Source: Cyanobium sp. (GTDB lineage Bacteria; Cyanobacteriota; Cyanobacteriia; PCC-6307; Cyanobiaceae). Taken from it: a stretch of DNA of 39,621 bases. Location: assembly GCA_007135755.1 (NCBI GenBank), contig SLIG01000121.1:1-39621 (forward strand), read 5' to 3'. Positions 8,227-17,162 of the stretch are shown in pieces (positions within the stretch are counted from its first letter, which is position 1; the number at the start of each line of letters is the position of its first letter). Below the pieces are notes generated by a model. The model saw only the letters and a list, made by a program, of their open reading frames with translations, was not told where the DNA came from and did not search any database. A program made the position numbers and the translations under genes.

Positions 8227-10710
8227 TCAGCCGGTGTGGCGGCTGCCCGCGAGCCGCTCCTCCAGCTTCGCCACGGCGATGCGGGTGGGGATCACCGCAT
8301 CGGGGTTGAGGCTGATGGAGTCGATCCCCTCAGCCAGCAGGAACTCGGCAAATTCGGGATAGTCGCTGGGGGCCTGGCCGCAGATGCCCACCTTGCGCCC
8401 GCAGCGCCGGGCGGTGGTGATGGCCATGGCGATCATCGCTTTCACACTGGCGTCGCGCTCGTCGAACAGCTCGGCCACCAGGGTGGAGTCGCGGTCCAGC
8501 CCCAGGGTGAGCTGGGTGAGGTCGTTGGAGCCGATCGAAAAGCCGTCGAAGCGCTCGGCGAAGGCCTCGGCGCTGATCACGTTGCTGGGCAGTTCACACA
8601 TCACATACACCTCCAGCCCGTCACGCCCCCGCTCCAGCCCCTGGCGGGCCATCTCCGCCAGCACCCGGTCGCCTTCCTGGGGGGTGCGGCAGAAGGGCAC
8701 CATCGGGATCACATTGGTGAGCCCCATCCCCTGGCGCACCCGCTTGAGGGCCTGGCATTCCAGGGCGAAGGCCTCCCGGAAGGCGGGGGCGGTGTAGCGG
8801 GAGGCGCCCCGCCAGCCGATCATCGGGTTTTCCTCCCTGGGCTCGAAGTGACGCCCGCCCAGCAATTTGGCGTACTCGTTGCTCTTGAAGTCGGAGAAGC
8901 GCAGGATCACCGGCTTGGGGAAGAAGGCGGCGGCGATCCGGCCCATCCCCTGGGCCAGCAGATCCACGTAGTACTCCGCTGGGGTGTCGTAACCGCGGGT
9001 GAGTTCGGCGATGGCGTGCCGCTCGCTGGCGTCGCTCACCCGTCCGGGCTCCAGCAGGGCCAGGGGGTGGACGCGGATGTGATTGGCGATGATGAATTCC
9101 AGCCGGGCCAGGCCCACGCCGTCGCAGGGGATGGCGGCCAGCTTGAAGGCCTCCTCCGGATTGCCCACATTCATCAGGATGCGGGTGCGGGTGTCGGGCA
9201 GGTCGCCGAGTTCCTGCTCCTCCAGCCGGAAGGGCAGCTCGCCGCGGTACACGCGGCCTTCATCGCCTTCGCAGCAACTGGCGGTGATCAGATCGCCATC
9301 GGCGATGCACTCGGTGGCATCCCCGGCGCCCACGATCGCGGTGATCCCCATCTCCCGGGCGATGATCGCCGCGTGGCAGGTGCGTCCCCCCTGGTTGGTG
9401 ATCACGCCGCTGGCGCGCTTGAGGATCGGTTCCCAGTCGGGATCGGTGCGCTCGGTCACCAGCAGATCGCCCGGTTGGAAGCGCTGGATCTCGCCGGGGT
9501 CGCGGATGATCCGGGCCCGGCCGCTGCTCACGGAGGCGCCGATGGCCCGGCCGCGCGCGATCGGCTTCTCCTGGTGGGGTTCCAGGTGCCAGCTGCGCAG
9601 GACCGTGGCCGACCGCCGTGACTCCACGGTCTCGGGCCGGGCCTGGAGGATGAACAGCTCACCGCTCTGCCCGTCCTTGGCCCACTCGATGTCCATCGGT
9701 GTGGGGCTGCCGCGGCGCTGGCTGTAATGACGCTCGATCGTGCAGGCCCAGCGGGCCAGCTGCAGGGCCTCATCGTTGCTGATGGCGAAGCGCCCCTGCT
9801 CCTCCTGGGGCACCGGCACGTTGCGGGTGGCCCCCTGCCCGGGCTCGTGGTTCCGGCGGCCGCCTTGGCTGGCGTCGGCATAGACCATGCGGATCGCCTT
9901 GCTGCCCAGCCGCCGATGGATGATCGGCTCGAAGCCCTCCTCCAGCGTGGGCTTGAAAATCAGGACTTCATCGGGGTTCACCGTGCCTTGCACCACGTTC
10001 TCGCCGAGGCCATAGGCGGCGGTGAGCAATACGGCGTCACGGAAGCCGGTTTCGGTGTCGATGCTGAACATCACTCCGGAGGCGGCCAGGTCGGCGCGCA
10101 CCATCCGCTGCACGCCGATCGAGAGGGCCACATCGAAGTGATCGAAGCCGTTGATCTGGCGGTAGGAGATCGCCCGGTCGGTGAACAGGGAGGCGAAGCA
10201 GCGCCGGCAGGCCGCCAGCAGGGCCGCTTCGCCCTGCACGTTCAGAAACGTTTCCTGCTGGCCGGCGAAGGAGGCATCGGGCAGGTCTTCGGCGGTGGCG
10301 CTGGACCGCACCGCCACCGACAGCTGGGCACCGTCCGCCACCCCGCTGCCGGCGGCCAGCTGGTGGTAGGCCGTCAGGATCTGTTCCTGCAGGTTGTCCG
10401 GCAGGGGGGCGTTGAGCAGCAGGGAGCGGGCCGAGGCGCCAGCAGACTGCAGGGCGGCGATGTCATCGCCGTCGAGGCCGTCGAGCAGCTCATGCAGCCG
10501 CTCAGCCAGGCCGCTGTCAGCGATGAAGTGGCGGTAGGCCGCGGCGGTGGTGGCAAAGCCATCCGGCACCCGCACGCCCTTGCTGCCGAGTTCCCGGATC
10601 ATCTCCCCCAGCGACGCGTTCTTGCCGCCCACCCGGTCGATGGCCTCGATGCCCACGGCGCTGAAGGGGAGCACCAGAGGGCTGGACCCGGAGCTCTGGG
10701 GTGTGGACAT
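8227..10710 (-). CDS. ppsA: Phosphoenolpyruvate synthase (pyruvate, water dikinase)
   Basis: 827-residue PEP synthase, converting pyruvate, ATP and water to PEP, AMP and phosphate. The N-terminal ATP-grasp domain starts with VGGKNASLGEMIRELG; the swivelling phosphohistidine domain holds GGRTCHAAIIAREMGI (catalytic His); the C-terminal PEP/pyruvate barrel includes RFSDFKSNEYAKLLGG, GSNDLTQLTLGLDRDS and the catalytic-loop motif ICGQAPSDYPE. E. coli PpsA is 792 residues, so the length is right. The frame extends upstream to 10884, but that part overlaps the divergent exported-protein gene and is not conserved; ATG 10710 (MSTPQSSGSS) was chosen. The 118-base divergent interval to 10829 should hold both promoters. 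Confidence 0.95.
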   Translation of the reverse strand: MSTPQSSGSSPLVLPFSAVGIEAIDRVGGKNASLGEMIRELGSKGVRVPDGFATTAAAYRHFIADSGLAERLHELLDGLDGDDIAALQSAGASARSLLLNAPLPDNLQEQILTAYHQLAAGSGVADGAQLSVAVRSSATAEDLPDASFAGQQETFLNVQGEAALLAACRRCFASLFTDRAISYRQINGFDHFDVALSIGVQRMVRADLAASGVMFSIDTETGFRDAVLLTAAYGLGENVVQGTVNPDEVLIFKPTLEEGFEPIIHRRLGSKAIRMVYADASQGGRRNHEPGQGATRNVPVPQEEQGRFAISNDEALQLARWACTIERHYSQRRGSPTPMDIEWAKDGQSGELFILQARPETVESRRSATVLRSWHLEPHQEKPIARGRAIGASVSSGRARIIRDPGEIQRFQPGDLLVTERTDPDWEPILKRASGVITNQGGRTCHAAIIAREMGITAIVGAGDATECIADGDLITASCCEGDEGRVYRGELPFRLEEQELGDLPDTRTRILMNVGNPEEAFKLAAIPCDGVGLARLEFIIANHIRVHPLALLEPGRVSDASERHAIAELTRGYDTPAEYYVDLLAQGMGRIAAAFFPKPVILRFSDFKSNEYAKLLGGRHFEPREENPMIGWRGASRYTAPAFREAFALECQALKRVRQGMGLTNVIPMVPFCRTPQEGDRVLAEMARQGLERGRDGLEVYVMCELPSNVISAEAFAERFDGFSIGSNDLTQLTLGLDRDSTLVAELFDERDASVKAMIAMAITTARRCGRKVGICGQAPSDYPEFAEFLLAEGIDSISLNPDAVIPTRIAVAKLEERLAGSRHTG

Positions 10711-10828
10711 GCTCAGCTGGCGACCATGTCCACTCTTGCCGCGCTGTGCCCCGGGTGGCCGCAACTGTGAACGGCACGACGCACTGGGACAGACCGGAGA
10801 CAGGTGGCACAGTGGAGACGCTTCTCCC

Positions 10829-11266
10829 ATGCCCCCGTTCGTGCTCCGCCCCACCCACGCCTGGATTGCCTCAGCCGCTCTCACTCTCTCGGCGGTCCTG
10901 CCCCTCCCCGCGGCGGCTCAGGCCCAGGGCGGCCCGACCGGTCCGATCCCCCAGCAGGGGATGAACGACATGGCTCTTGCTGCGGCCGTGAACGTGTGCG
11001 AGCTGGCCGTGGAGGACAAGGTGCCGGTGCAGAAGTCAGTGCTGTCCAACGCCAAGGCCATGACCTACGTGGTCACCAACGTCTACGGATCCCAGGTGGC
11101 CGGGGTCGGTCGCCTGACGGCCGACCAGATCGCCAACGGCAGCATCGTCCAGGTGGTGGGCCGGGTGCGGCAGGGCTGCTACGACAAGCTCACCGCGGCC
11201 GACAAGAAATTCATCGACGACATCCTCGCGGAGGTGAACAGGGCCGTGCAGGGCCAGGGCCGCTGA
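10829..11266 (+). CDS. Small exported protein of unknown function (cyanobacterial family)
   Basis: 145 residues with a clear Sec signal peptide: hydrophobic segment at about 9-27 (WIASAALTLSAVLPLPAAA) with a likely cut near AAAQAQG. The mature part is compact (NVCELAVEDKVPVQKSVLSN, TYVVTNVYGSQVAGVG, GRVRQGCYDKL), with two cysteines that could form a disulfide in the periplasm. I recognise the pattern from picocyanobacterial genomes, where it is sometimes labelled cAMP phosphodiesterase class-II; nothing in this sequence supports that activity. The frame is open upstream to 10547, but ATG 10829 is the start that yields the signal peptide. It is divergent from ppsA. Confidence 0.8.
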   Translation: MPPFVLRPTHAWIASAALTLSAVLPLPAAAQAQGGPTGPIPQQGMNDMALAAAVNVCELAVEDKVPVQKSVLSNAKAMTYVVTNVYGSQVAGVGRLTADQIANGSIVQVVGRVRQGCYDKLTAADKKFIDDILAEVNRAVQGQGR

Positions 11267-11301
11267 ACCGACCCTGAAGACCCCATCCGTGAGCAGTGCC
11301 T

Positions 11302-11523
11302 TCAGGTTTCATCCTGAGGGCTGTCGGATCGCTCCGGCGTCTGCTCGGGCAGCAACTGGGCCAGCACTCCCCCGCCGATCAGCACCCCACCCAGGCTGAG
11401 GGCCAGGGTGCGATTGGCGGCGGCGGGGCCTTCGCTCCCCCAGGCGGCGGCGGCCAGGAAGGCGGCGCCGAGCAGCAGGCAGGGCACGAGCACGATGCCC
11501 TTGGCGGTGCGGTTGATGCCCAT
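11302..11523 (-). CDS. Small two-helix membrane protein, function unknown
   Basis: 73 residues with two predicted transmembrane segments: about 9-28 (GIVLVPCLLLGAAFLAAAAW) and 38-57 (RTLALSLGGVLIGGGVLAQL), plus an acidic hydrophilic tail (PEQTPERSDSPQDET). It begins 13 bases after the SNase-like gene stop on the same strand, so it is probably the last gene of the hemH-to-here run. Not recognised as any characterised family. It faces the convergent exported-protein gene across 35 bases. Confidence 0.6.
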   Translation of the reverse strand: MGINRTAKGIVLVPCLLLGAAFLAAAAWGSEGPAAANRTLALSLGGVLIGGGVLAQLLPEQTPERSDSPQDET

Positions 11524-11536
11524 GGTCAGTAGCGGC

Positions 11537-11980
11537 TCAGGAGCGGGTGAGGTCTTCAGCTTGGCGGTCGCCGCAGGCCAGCGGATCGGCGTCCGCCAGA
11601 GGGGCGGCCAGTCTCTCGGCCATCAGGCCCATGCCCAGGTCGAGGGCCGGCCCGCCGCGCTCGGGCTGGGTGCGCACCCGTGCCAGCAGCACCCCATCGC
11701 GCTGCCCCACCGGCCGCAGGTTCACCCGCGTGCCCCGGGGAGCCTGCTGGCGCAACCAGTGGGTGGCTGCGGCCTCCTGGGCGGGATCCACGGCCACACA
11801 GGCCAGCAGCACCGCGTAGCTGCGGTTGCTGTCGCCCACCTGCAGCAGGGTGGCGCCACGCACCTGACGCACCTCGGCCGCCCCGGCGGCGGCGGGGCTC
11901 AGCAGCAGAGGCGGCAGCAGCAGCAGACCGATCAGCAGGGCCCGCAGCAGCTGGGACAGGAGGGCGGCGGCGGGGGTCAG
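11537..11980 (-). CDS. Secreted SNase-like (thermonuclease-fold) small protein, atypical start
   Basis: About 147 residues. A leader of one Arg followed by a long Leu-rich stretch ([26 protein letters not shown]) looks like a signal peptide; the mature part ([52 protein letters not shown]) resembles the staphylococcal-nuclease-like fold, although the full catalytic Arg/Asp/Glu set is not evident. No ATG, GTG or TTG occurs in frame between the ilvB internal ATG at 12337 and the leader; the first standard codon is a GTG after the leader (about 11872), which would remove it. A CTG at 11980 overlaps the ilvB stop as CTGA, mimicking the common ATGA coupling, and is used here as the tentative start. 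The function is uncertain. Confidence 0.6.
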   Translation of the reverse strand: MTPAAALLSQLLRALLIGLLLLPPLLLSPAAAGAAEVRQVRGATLLQVGDSNRSYAVLLACVAVDPAQEAAATHWLRQQAPRGTRVNLRPVGQRDGVLLARVRTQPERGGPALDLGMGLMAERLAAPLADADPLACGDRQAEDLTRS

Positions 11981-13869
11981 AGCTTGGCCCCGCAGTTGGG
12001 ACAGAAGAGGTGGCTGCTGGCGGTGGTGGTGCCGCAGTGGCCGCAGGTGCGGGTGGTGTCGATCGCCAGTTCCGGGTGGCTGGGCAGGCCCACCATCTGG
12101 GCATTGCTGGCGCCGGGGGGCACCATCGGGTAGCAGTTCTCGTTGCGGCGCACCTTCACATCGATGAAGGCCGGACCGGGGTGGTCGATGGCGTCGCGCA
12201 GTTGCTGATGCAGGCTGGCGCGCTCGCTGATCAGCACCCCCCGAACCCCGAACGATTCGGCCAGACGCTCGAAATTGGGCATGCCGCCGGTCATCTCCGA
12301 GGCCGAGTAGCGCTCGCCGTAGAAGCTCTCCTGCCACTGGCGCACCATCCCCTGCCAGCCGTTGTTGATCACCACCACCTTCACGGGCAGGCCGTACTGG
12401 GCCAGGGTGCCCAGTTCCTGAATGTTCATCAGGATGCTGGCGTCGCCCGCCACGCAGATCACCTGCTCAGCGGGGAAGGCCGTCTGCACCCCCATGGCGG
12501 CCGGCAGGCCGAAGCCCATCGTGCCGAGGCCGGCGGAACTGATCCAGCGCCGCGGTCCGTTGTGCAGGAACTGGGCGGCCCACATCTGGTGCTGCCCCAC
12601 ATCGGTGGTGTAGAAGGCGTCGGGCGCCAGTTCCTGCAGGGCCACCACCACCTCCTGGGGAGCGATCTCACCCTCCGCCGCTGGCACCACCAGGGGGTAG
12701 TGGTGCTTCCAGGAGGCGATGCGCTCCAGCCAGGCCTCGGTGCGGCCCTCGGCGCCGTCGCCGTTGCTGGCGGCGAGCAGGGCCTCGACGGCCTGCTTCA
12801 CATCGCCCACCACCGGCACGTCGGGCACGCGGGTCTTGCCCACCTCGGCGGCGTCGATGTCGATGTGGATCACCTGGGCGCGGGGGGCGAAACCGTCCAG
12901 GCGCCCGGTGACGCGGTCGTCGAAGCGGGCGCCGGTGGCGATCAGCAGGTCACAGTCGGTGACCGCGAAATTGGCGTAGGCGGTGCCGTGCATCCCCAGC
13001 ATCCCCAGGGCCAGGGGGTGCTTTTCATCGAAGGCGCCCTTGCCCATCAAGGTGGTGGTGACCGGCAGCTGGAACCGCTCCGCCAGCTGCAGGATGGCCT
13101 CATGGGCGCCGCTGCTGATCGCCCCGCCGCCCACGTAGAGCAGGGGCCGGCGGGCCTGGCGGATCAGTTCGAGGGCCGCCTGGATCGCTTCGTCAGCGGC
13201 CGGCGTCGGCAGCCGGAAGCCCTTGGGCACCGACGAGCCCGGCGCCACCGGCACGTAGTCGAACTCCTCGAGGCCCACATCCTTGGGCACGTCGATCAAC
13301 ACCGGGCCTGGCCGGCCGCTGGCGGCGATCAGGAAGGCCTCGGCCACGATCCGGCCGATGTCGCGGGGATCACGCACCACCCAGGAGTGCTTCACGATCG
13401 GCAGGGTGATGCCGAAGATGTCGGTTTCCTGGAAGGCATCCGTGCCGATGGAGGCCCGCGGCACCTGGCCGCTGATCACCACCATCGGCACCGAATCCAT
13501 GTGGGCGGTGGCGATCCCGGTCACCAGATTGGTGGCGCCCGGGCCGGAGGTGCCGAAACACACCCCCACCTGGCCGGTCGCGCGGGCGTAGGCGTCGGCG
13601 GCGTGGGTGCCGCCCTGCTCGTGGCGCACCAGGATGTGCTTCAGCCAGCCCCGGGCTTCGGCCTTGTGCAGCTCGTCGTAGATGGGCAAGATCGCTCCAC
13701 CCGGGTAGCCGAAGATGTGCTTCACCCCATGCAGACGCAGGGCGTCCATCAGGGCATAGCCGCCATTGACGCGCTGGCTCTGGCGGACGGTGGCAGCGGT
13801 GGTGGGCACGCCCAGATCAAGTTCAGGGGTGGTCGTCTGGGCGGCAGAGGTGAGGGGCGAAAGCGTCAC
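11977..13869 (-). CDS. ilvB: Acetolactate synthase large subunit with C-terminal zinc-ribbon tail
   Basis: Thiamine-diphosphate enzyme for the first common step of valine, leucine and isoleucine synthesis. N-terminal TPP-pyrimidine domain: [32 protein letters not shown] with the catalytic Glu, [18 protein letters not shown]/central domain: [25 protein letters not shown]-terminal TPP-diphosphate domain: the [12 protein letters not shown] to VVINNGWQG motif. The last 22 residues contain CxxC-x10-CxxC, a small zinc-ribbon-like tail not needed in the classical enzyme. The start is uncertain: GTG 13869 is preferred, TTG 13884 is the longest. The stop overlaps the next gene as CTGA. A perfect inverted repeat lies at 13912-13926, about 40 bases upstream. 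Confidence 0.95.
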   Translation of the reverse strand: MTLSPLTSAAQTTTPELDLGVPTTAATVRQSQRVNGGYALMDALRLHGVKHIFGYPGGAILPIYDELHKAEARGWLKHILVRHEQGGTHAADAYARATGQVGVCFGTSGPGATNLVTGIATAHMDSVPMVVISGQVPRASIGTDAFQETDIFGITLPIVKHSWVVRDPRDIGRIVAEAFLIAASGRPGPVLIDVPKDVGLEEFDYVPVAPGSSVPKGFRLPTPAADEAIQAALELIRQARRPLLYVGGGAISSGAHEAILQLAERFQLPVTTTLMGKGAFDEKHPLALGMLGMHGTAYANFAVTDCDLLIATGARFDDRVTGRLDGFAPRAQVIHIDIDAAEVGKTRVPDVPVVGDVKQAVEALLAASNGDGAEGRTEAWLERIASWKHHYPLVVPAAEGEIAPQEVVVALQELAPDAFYTTDVGQHQMWAAQFLHNGPRRWISSAGLGTMGFGLPAAMGVQTAFPAEQVICVAGDASILMNIQELGTLAQYGLPVKVVVINNGWQGMVRQWQESFYGERYSASEMTGGMPNFERLAESFGVRGVLISERASLHQQLRDAIDHPGPAFIDVKVRRNENCYPMVPPGASNAQMVGLPSHPELAIDTTRTCGHCGTTTASSHLFCPNCGAKL

Positions 13870-13911
13870 GGCTGCGGCGGCCAAGCACCCTGGCCAAGTT
13901 GGATTTCAGGC

Positions 13912-13926
13912 CAACACTAGGTGTTG
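13912..13926. promoter_or_regulatory. Perfect inverted repeat upstream of ilvB
   Basis: CAACAC-TAG-GTGTTG: two perfect 6-base arms around a 3-base centre, in the roughly 100-base gap between the M23 peptidase stop and the ilvB start. Position and symmetry fit a dimeric regulator site; no known cyanobacterial consensus (NtcA GTAN8TAC, LexA) matches. The regulatory role is inferred. Confidence 0.35.
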
Positions 13927-13968
13927 AGCGAGCGTCTGGGGTTCAGGTGAGGCTCGGTGGCTGGCGGC

Positions 13969-14586
13969 TCAGCCGGCGCCGCCGCGGGCCCGGGCCATCG
14001 CCCGCAGCACCAGGGCCGGATCGACCCAGTCGTTGCGGAAGCGCATGCCCCAGTGCAGGTGCGGGCCGGTGCTGCGGCCGGTCACCCCCACGTGGCCGAT
14101 CAGTTCGCCGGTGCGCAGCCGCTGGCCGGCGCTGATCGCCACCGGACCGCTGCGGTAGACCCCGCCGGATACCGAGCCTGAGAGGTGGCAGTAGATGTGC
14201 TCGTACTCGCCGGAGCGGATCACCAGCCCGAGGCCGCAGGTGCCGTCGTTGATCACGCTCTCCACCACACCGCCCCACCAGTTGCGGATCGGCGAGTGCA
14301 TCGGGGCAGCGATGTCCAGGCCGTAGTGGGGCTCAACAGCGCCCCAGGGGCCGGTGCGGGTGCCGAAGTGGCTGGTGTAGCCGGCGAAGTTCACCACCGG
14401 AAACACGCCGCGGCTCCACACGCTGCTGGCCTGAGCGGGCTGGGGATCGAGAACGCCGCCCTGCAGCGCGATGGCGACGGCACCCGCCGCTCCCAGGCAG
14501 GCGCCCAGCAGGAGGGTGGGGCGGCTGCGACGGCCTTCTGGAAGGGACTCAGAGCAGACCCAGCGCATGGAGCGGTCCTCGGCCAC
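13969..14586 (-). CDS. M23-family (LytM-type) metallopeptidase
   Basis: 205-residue secreted or membrane-anchored murein endopeptidase candidate. A hydrophobic segment at about 24-42 ([19 protein letters not shown]) can serve as a signal peptide or anchor. The LytM domain carries the zinc ligands: His87 and Asp91 in PHYGLD, and HxH at 176-178 in GPHLHWGM, so the site looks intact. Family members cut peptidoglycan cross-bridges. The start overlaps the 3' end of hemH: ATG 14586 gives a 38-base overlap, ATG 14568 (residue 7) about 20 bases. Either suggests cotranscription with hemH. The gene ends about 100 bases before ilvB on the same strand. Confidence 0.85.
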   Translation of the reverse strand: MAEDRSMRWVCSESLPEGRRSRPTLLLGACLGAAGAVAIALQGGVLDPQPAQASSVWSRGVFPVVNFAGYTSHFGTRTGPWGAVEPHYGLDIAAPMHSPIRNWWGGVVESVINDGTCGLGLVIRSGEYEHIYCHLSGSVSGGVYRSGPVAISAGQRLRTGELIGHVGVTGRSTGPHLHWGMRFRNDWVDPALVLRAMARARGGAG

Positions 14587-15724
14587 TGATGAGTTCGAGC
14601 AGAAAAGCAGAAAATCCCACCATCGCCAAGCGTCCGTTCCACACCTCGGAGCTGTTGTTCCAGCCCCAGGCCCAGCGGTCCTGGGGATACAGCTTCACCT
14701 TGGTGGCCAGGGCGGCGGCCTGATCGAGGTTCACTTCCGGTCCCTCCAGGGCCCGCTCCACCAGGTGAGCCAGGCCCTCGATGAACGAGGGGGTGGTGTC
14801 GAGGGCCGGCACCCGGCGGAAATTGGTGATTCCCGCCTCGGTGGCGATCTCGCGGTACTCGATGTCGATCTCCTCGAGGGTCTCGATGTGCTCGCTCACA
14901 AAGCTGATCGGCACCACCACCAGGTCCTTCACCCCCTGGTGCCCGAGCTCCTCCAGGGCTTCATCGGTGTAGGGCCGCAACCACTCCACCGGCCCCACCC
15001 GGCTCTGATAGGCGAGGGTGTGGGGGTTGGCGTGGCCGAGGTCGCGCTCCAGCCGCTCCATGATCAGGCGGCTGCAGTCCTCGATCTCCCGTTGGTAGGG
15101 ATCGCCCGCTTCCTCCACGTAGCTCTTGGGCACCCCGTGGGCGCTGAAGAACACGTGGGCCGACGCGGGGTCGGGGCAGGCCTGGATTTCGCGGGCGATC
15201 AGCTCCGCCATGGCGCCGATGTAGCCAGGATCGTCGTGGTAACTGCGGATGCAGCGGATCGGCAGGGCGGCAAAGGCGGGATCGGCCTGGCGCAGGCGCT
15301 GCAATTCCCGGAAGCTGGAGCCGCTGGTGCTGATCGAGAAGTGGGGGTAGAGGGGCAGCACCACCACCTCATCCACGGCGTCGGCCTTGATGTCGGCCAC
15401 AGCCGATTCGGTGAACGGGTGCCAGTAGCGCATGGCCACGTAGCTGGTGGCCTCGATGCCGCGCTGGCGCAGCACGCTCTGCAGCTCCCGCGCCTGCTGC
15501 TCGGTGATGCGGCGCAGGGGCGAGCCCCCGCCGATGGAGCGGTAGGCCGCCTGGGATTTGCCGGCCCGCAGGCTGCTGATCAGCCAGGCCAGGGGCTTCT
15601 GCAGGGCTGGATTCGGCAGCCGGATGATCTCCGGATCGGAGAACAGGTTGTAGAGAAAGGGGCCAACGTCCTGAATCCGCTCGGGACCCCCGAGGTTCAG
15701 CAGCAGCACGCCCACCTTGGCCAT
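14549..15724 (-). CDS. hemH: Ferrochelatase with C-terminal chlorophyll-binding-like helix
   Basis: 391 residues, the usual length for picocyanobacterial ferrochelatase, which inserts Fe2+ into protoporphyrin IX, the last step of heme synthesis. Blocks: [20 protein letters not shown] at the N-terminus, [50 protein letters not shown] (catalytic His) and [16 protein letters not shown] (catalytic Glu). The C-terminal tail has a CAB-type helix ([19 protein letters not shown]), typical of cyanobacterial and plastid enzymes and implicated in thylakoid association and regulation. ATG 15724 gives [10 protein letters not shown]; a second in-frame ATG sits 5 codons upstream (15739). The start region overlaps the divergent recombinase start at a shared CATG. 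Confidence 0.95.
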   Translation of the reverse strand: MAKVGVLLLNLGGPERIQDVGPFLYNLFSDPEIIRLPNPALQKPLAWLISSLRAGKSQAAYRSIGGGSPLRRITEQQARELQSVLRQRGIEATSYVAMRYWHPFTESAVADIKADAVDEVVVLPLYPHFSISTSGSSFRELQRLRQADPAFAALPIRCIRSYHDDPGYIGAMAELIAREIQACPDPASAHVFFSAHGVPKSYVEEAGDPYQREIEDCSRLIMERLERDLGHANPHTLAYQSRVGPVEWLRPYTDEALEELGHQGVKDLVVVPISFVSEHIETLEEIDIEYREIATEAGITNFRRVPALDTTPSFIEGLAHLVERALEGPEVNLDQAAALATKVKLYPQDRWAWGWNNSSEVWNGRLAMVGFSAFLLELISGRGPLHALGLL

Positions 15725-17126
15725 GCCTTCCTTGGCCATCCCTGGTTCCGCACGGCACACCGACCGAGAGCGTAACGCTGGCCGGCCGGCCCTAGCCGCG
15801 CCGGGCACCCATCGATACCTTCGGGCTGCCTCCACCAGCCGGGCGATCGCCTCTCTTCCCGTCCCCGTCCCCGTCCCTGGCCCCACCCCAGCCGATGGCA
15901 TCGCTGCTATCGATGCCATCGATGCCGCCCTGGCGGAGCACAACGCCCGGCTGGCGGCCATCGGCATCGCCCTGAGGATCGAGCGCCGGGGGGGCAGGCT
16001 GGCTCTGCGTGGCCCCCTGCCCTGCCGCCGCGGCGGTGAGTCGCGGCCGGTGCAACGCCTCACCCTGGGGGTCCCCGCCACCGCGGCCGGCCTGGAGCAG
16101 GCCCGCCAGCGGCAGCTGCAGGTGCTGCGCCAGCTGGAGCAGGGCAGTTTCCGCTGGCCCGCAGCCCGCCGGGCGCCAGCGGCTGGGCCGGCGGCGCTCG
16201 ATCCGGCCCCGCAGGATCCCGGGGTGTCGGCAGCGGGGAGAGGCGATCTGGCGGCGCTGCTGGAGAGCTTCGAGCAGGCGTTCTTTCTTGATCCCCAGCG
16301 CCGTCGCAACCCCGCCGGCAGCCGCAGCACCTGGAGTGCCGCCTACCGGCCCTACCTGCGCCGGCTGCTCAGGCTGGCTGGCAGCGGTGCGAACAGCCGC
16401 GCCGGCGAAGAGCCCTGGACCCGCCTGTGGGAGGGCGTGCTGGAGAGCTACGACCCCGGCAGCAGCAGCCGCCAGCAGTGCGGCATCGCCCTGGCGGCCT
16501 TGGCCCGCCACGGCGGGGTGCCACTGCCCCCCGACTGGGCCGCCCGCGCCGGCGGCTACGGCCTGCACGCCGCCCGCTTCCGCCAGCTGCCCAGTGACGC
16601 CCAGATCCTGCAGTTGCCGGAGTTGATCCCCAATCCCGCCTGGCGGCTGGCCTACGGCCTGATGGCCACCTACGGCCTGCGCAACCACGAGGTGTTCTTC
16701 TGCGATCTCGCCAGCCTGGCGCCGGGCGGTGACCGGGTGATCCGGGTGCTGCCCAGCAGCAAGACCGGCGAGCACCAGGTGTGGCCCTTCCAGCCCGGCT
16801 GGGTGGACCGGTTCGGGCTTGAGCGGCTGGGGGAGAGCCCGGAGCTGCTGCCGGCGGTGCGCACCGACCTGCGCCACACCACCCTGCAGCAGGTGGGCAG
16901 GCGGGTCGCGGAGCAGTTCCGGCGCTATCGGCTGCCGATCACTCCCTACGACCTTCGCCACGCCTGGGCCGTGCGCACCATCCACATCGGTCTGCCCGAC
17001 ACGGTGGCGGCCCGGATGATGGGCCACTCAGTGGCCATCCACACGCGCACCTATCACCACTGGATCACGCGCCGCGACCAGCAGCAGGCCGTGGATGCCG
17101 CCCTGGCCCGGCAGCGCCCGGCCTGA
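15717..17126 (+). CDS. Tyrosine recombinase / phage-type integrase
   Basis: 469 residues in three parts: an arm-DNA-binding-like N-domain (about 85-148: [35 protein letters not shown]), a core-binding domain (about 175-290) and a catalytic domain with Arg322 (YGLRNHE), Lys349 (SSKTGEHQ), Arg414 ([12 protein letters not shown]), His437 (MMGHS) and Tyr446 (HTRTYHHW). The His of box II is replaced by Tyr411. In-frame starts exist only at 15717, 15723 and 15732, all within or against the hemH start on the other strand; the next 50 codons contain none. Short tandem repeats (GTCCCC x3, ATCGATGCC x2) lie in the 5' part. No att repeats, tRNA or phage genes are nearby, so it looks like a resident chromosomal gene or an old remnant. 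Confidence 0.85.
   Translation: MAMPSLAIPGSARHTDRERNAGRPALAAPGTHRYLRAASTSRAIASLPVPVPVPGPTPADGIAAIDAIDAALAEHNARLAAIGIALRIERRGGRLALRGPLPCRRGGESRPVQRLTLGVPATAAGLEQARQRQLQVLRQLEQGSFRWPAARRAPAAGPAALDPAPQDPGVSAAGRGDLAALLESFEQAFFLDPQRRRNPAGSRSTWSAAYRPYLRRLLRLAGSGANSRAGEEPWTRLWEGVLESYDPGSSSRQQCGIALAALARHGGVPLPPDWAARAGGYGLHAARFRQLPSDAQILQLPELIPNPAWRLAYGLMATYGLRNHEVFFCDLASLAPGGDRVIRVLPSSKTGEHQVWPFQPGWVDRFGLERLGESPELLPAVRTDLRHTTLQQVGRRVAEQFRRYRLPITPYDLRHAWAVRTIHIGLPDTVAARMMGHSVAIHTRTYHHWITRRDQQQAVDAALARQRPA
15861..15926. repeat. Short in-frame tandem repeats in the recombinase 5' region
   Basis: Two clusters: GTCCCC, GTCCCC, GTCCCT at 15861-15878 (Val-Pro x3) and ATCGATGCC twice at 15909-15926 (Ile-Asp-Ala x2). 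Both keep the frame, consistent with slippage in a low-constraint N-terminal segment. Confidence 0.7.
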
Positions 17127-17162
17127 GGCCGCCAGAGTGGCGCCATCCCTGGAGTGTTGGCC

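Noticed and set aside
11299-11320. Possible hairpin (CCTTCAGG ... CCTGAGGG) between convergent genes as a terminator
   Set aside because: The stem contains a G-T wobble and no T-tract follows on either strand, so an intrinsic terminator cannot be supported.
11680-13920. 746-codon open frame on the plus strand
   Set aside because: Antisense to ilvB and the SNase-like gene; His/Gly/Gln-rich shadow translation without family motifs.
15843-15850. HIP1 octamers (GCGATCGC) at 15843, 18909, 22998, 28222 and 36046
   Set aside because: Only five seen in 39.6 kb, little above what this base composition would give; not the dense HIP1 iteration seen in some freshwater cyanobacteria.
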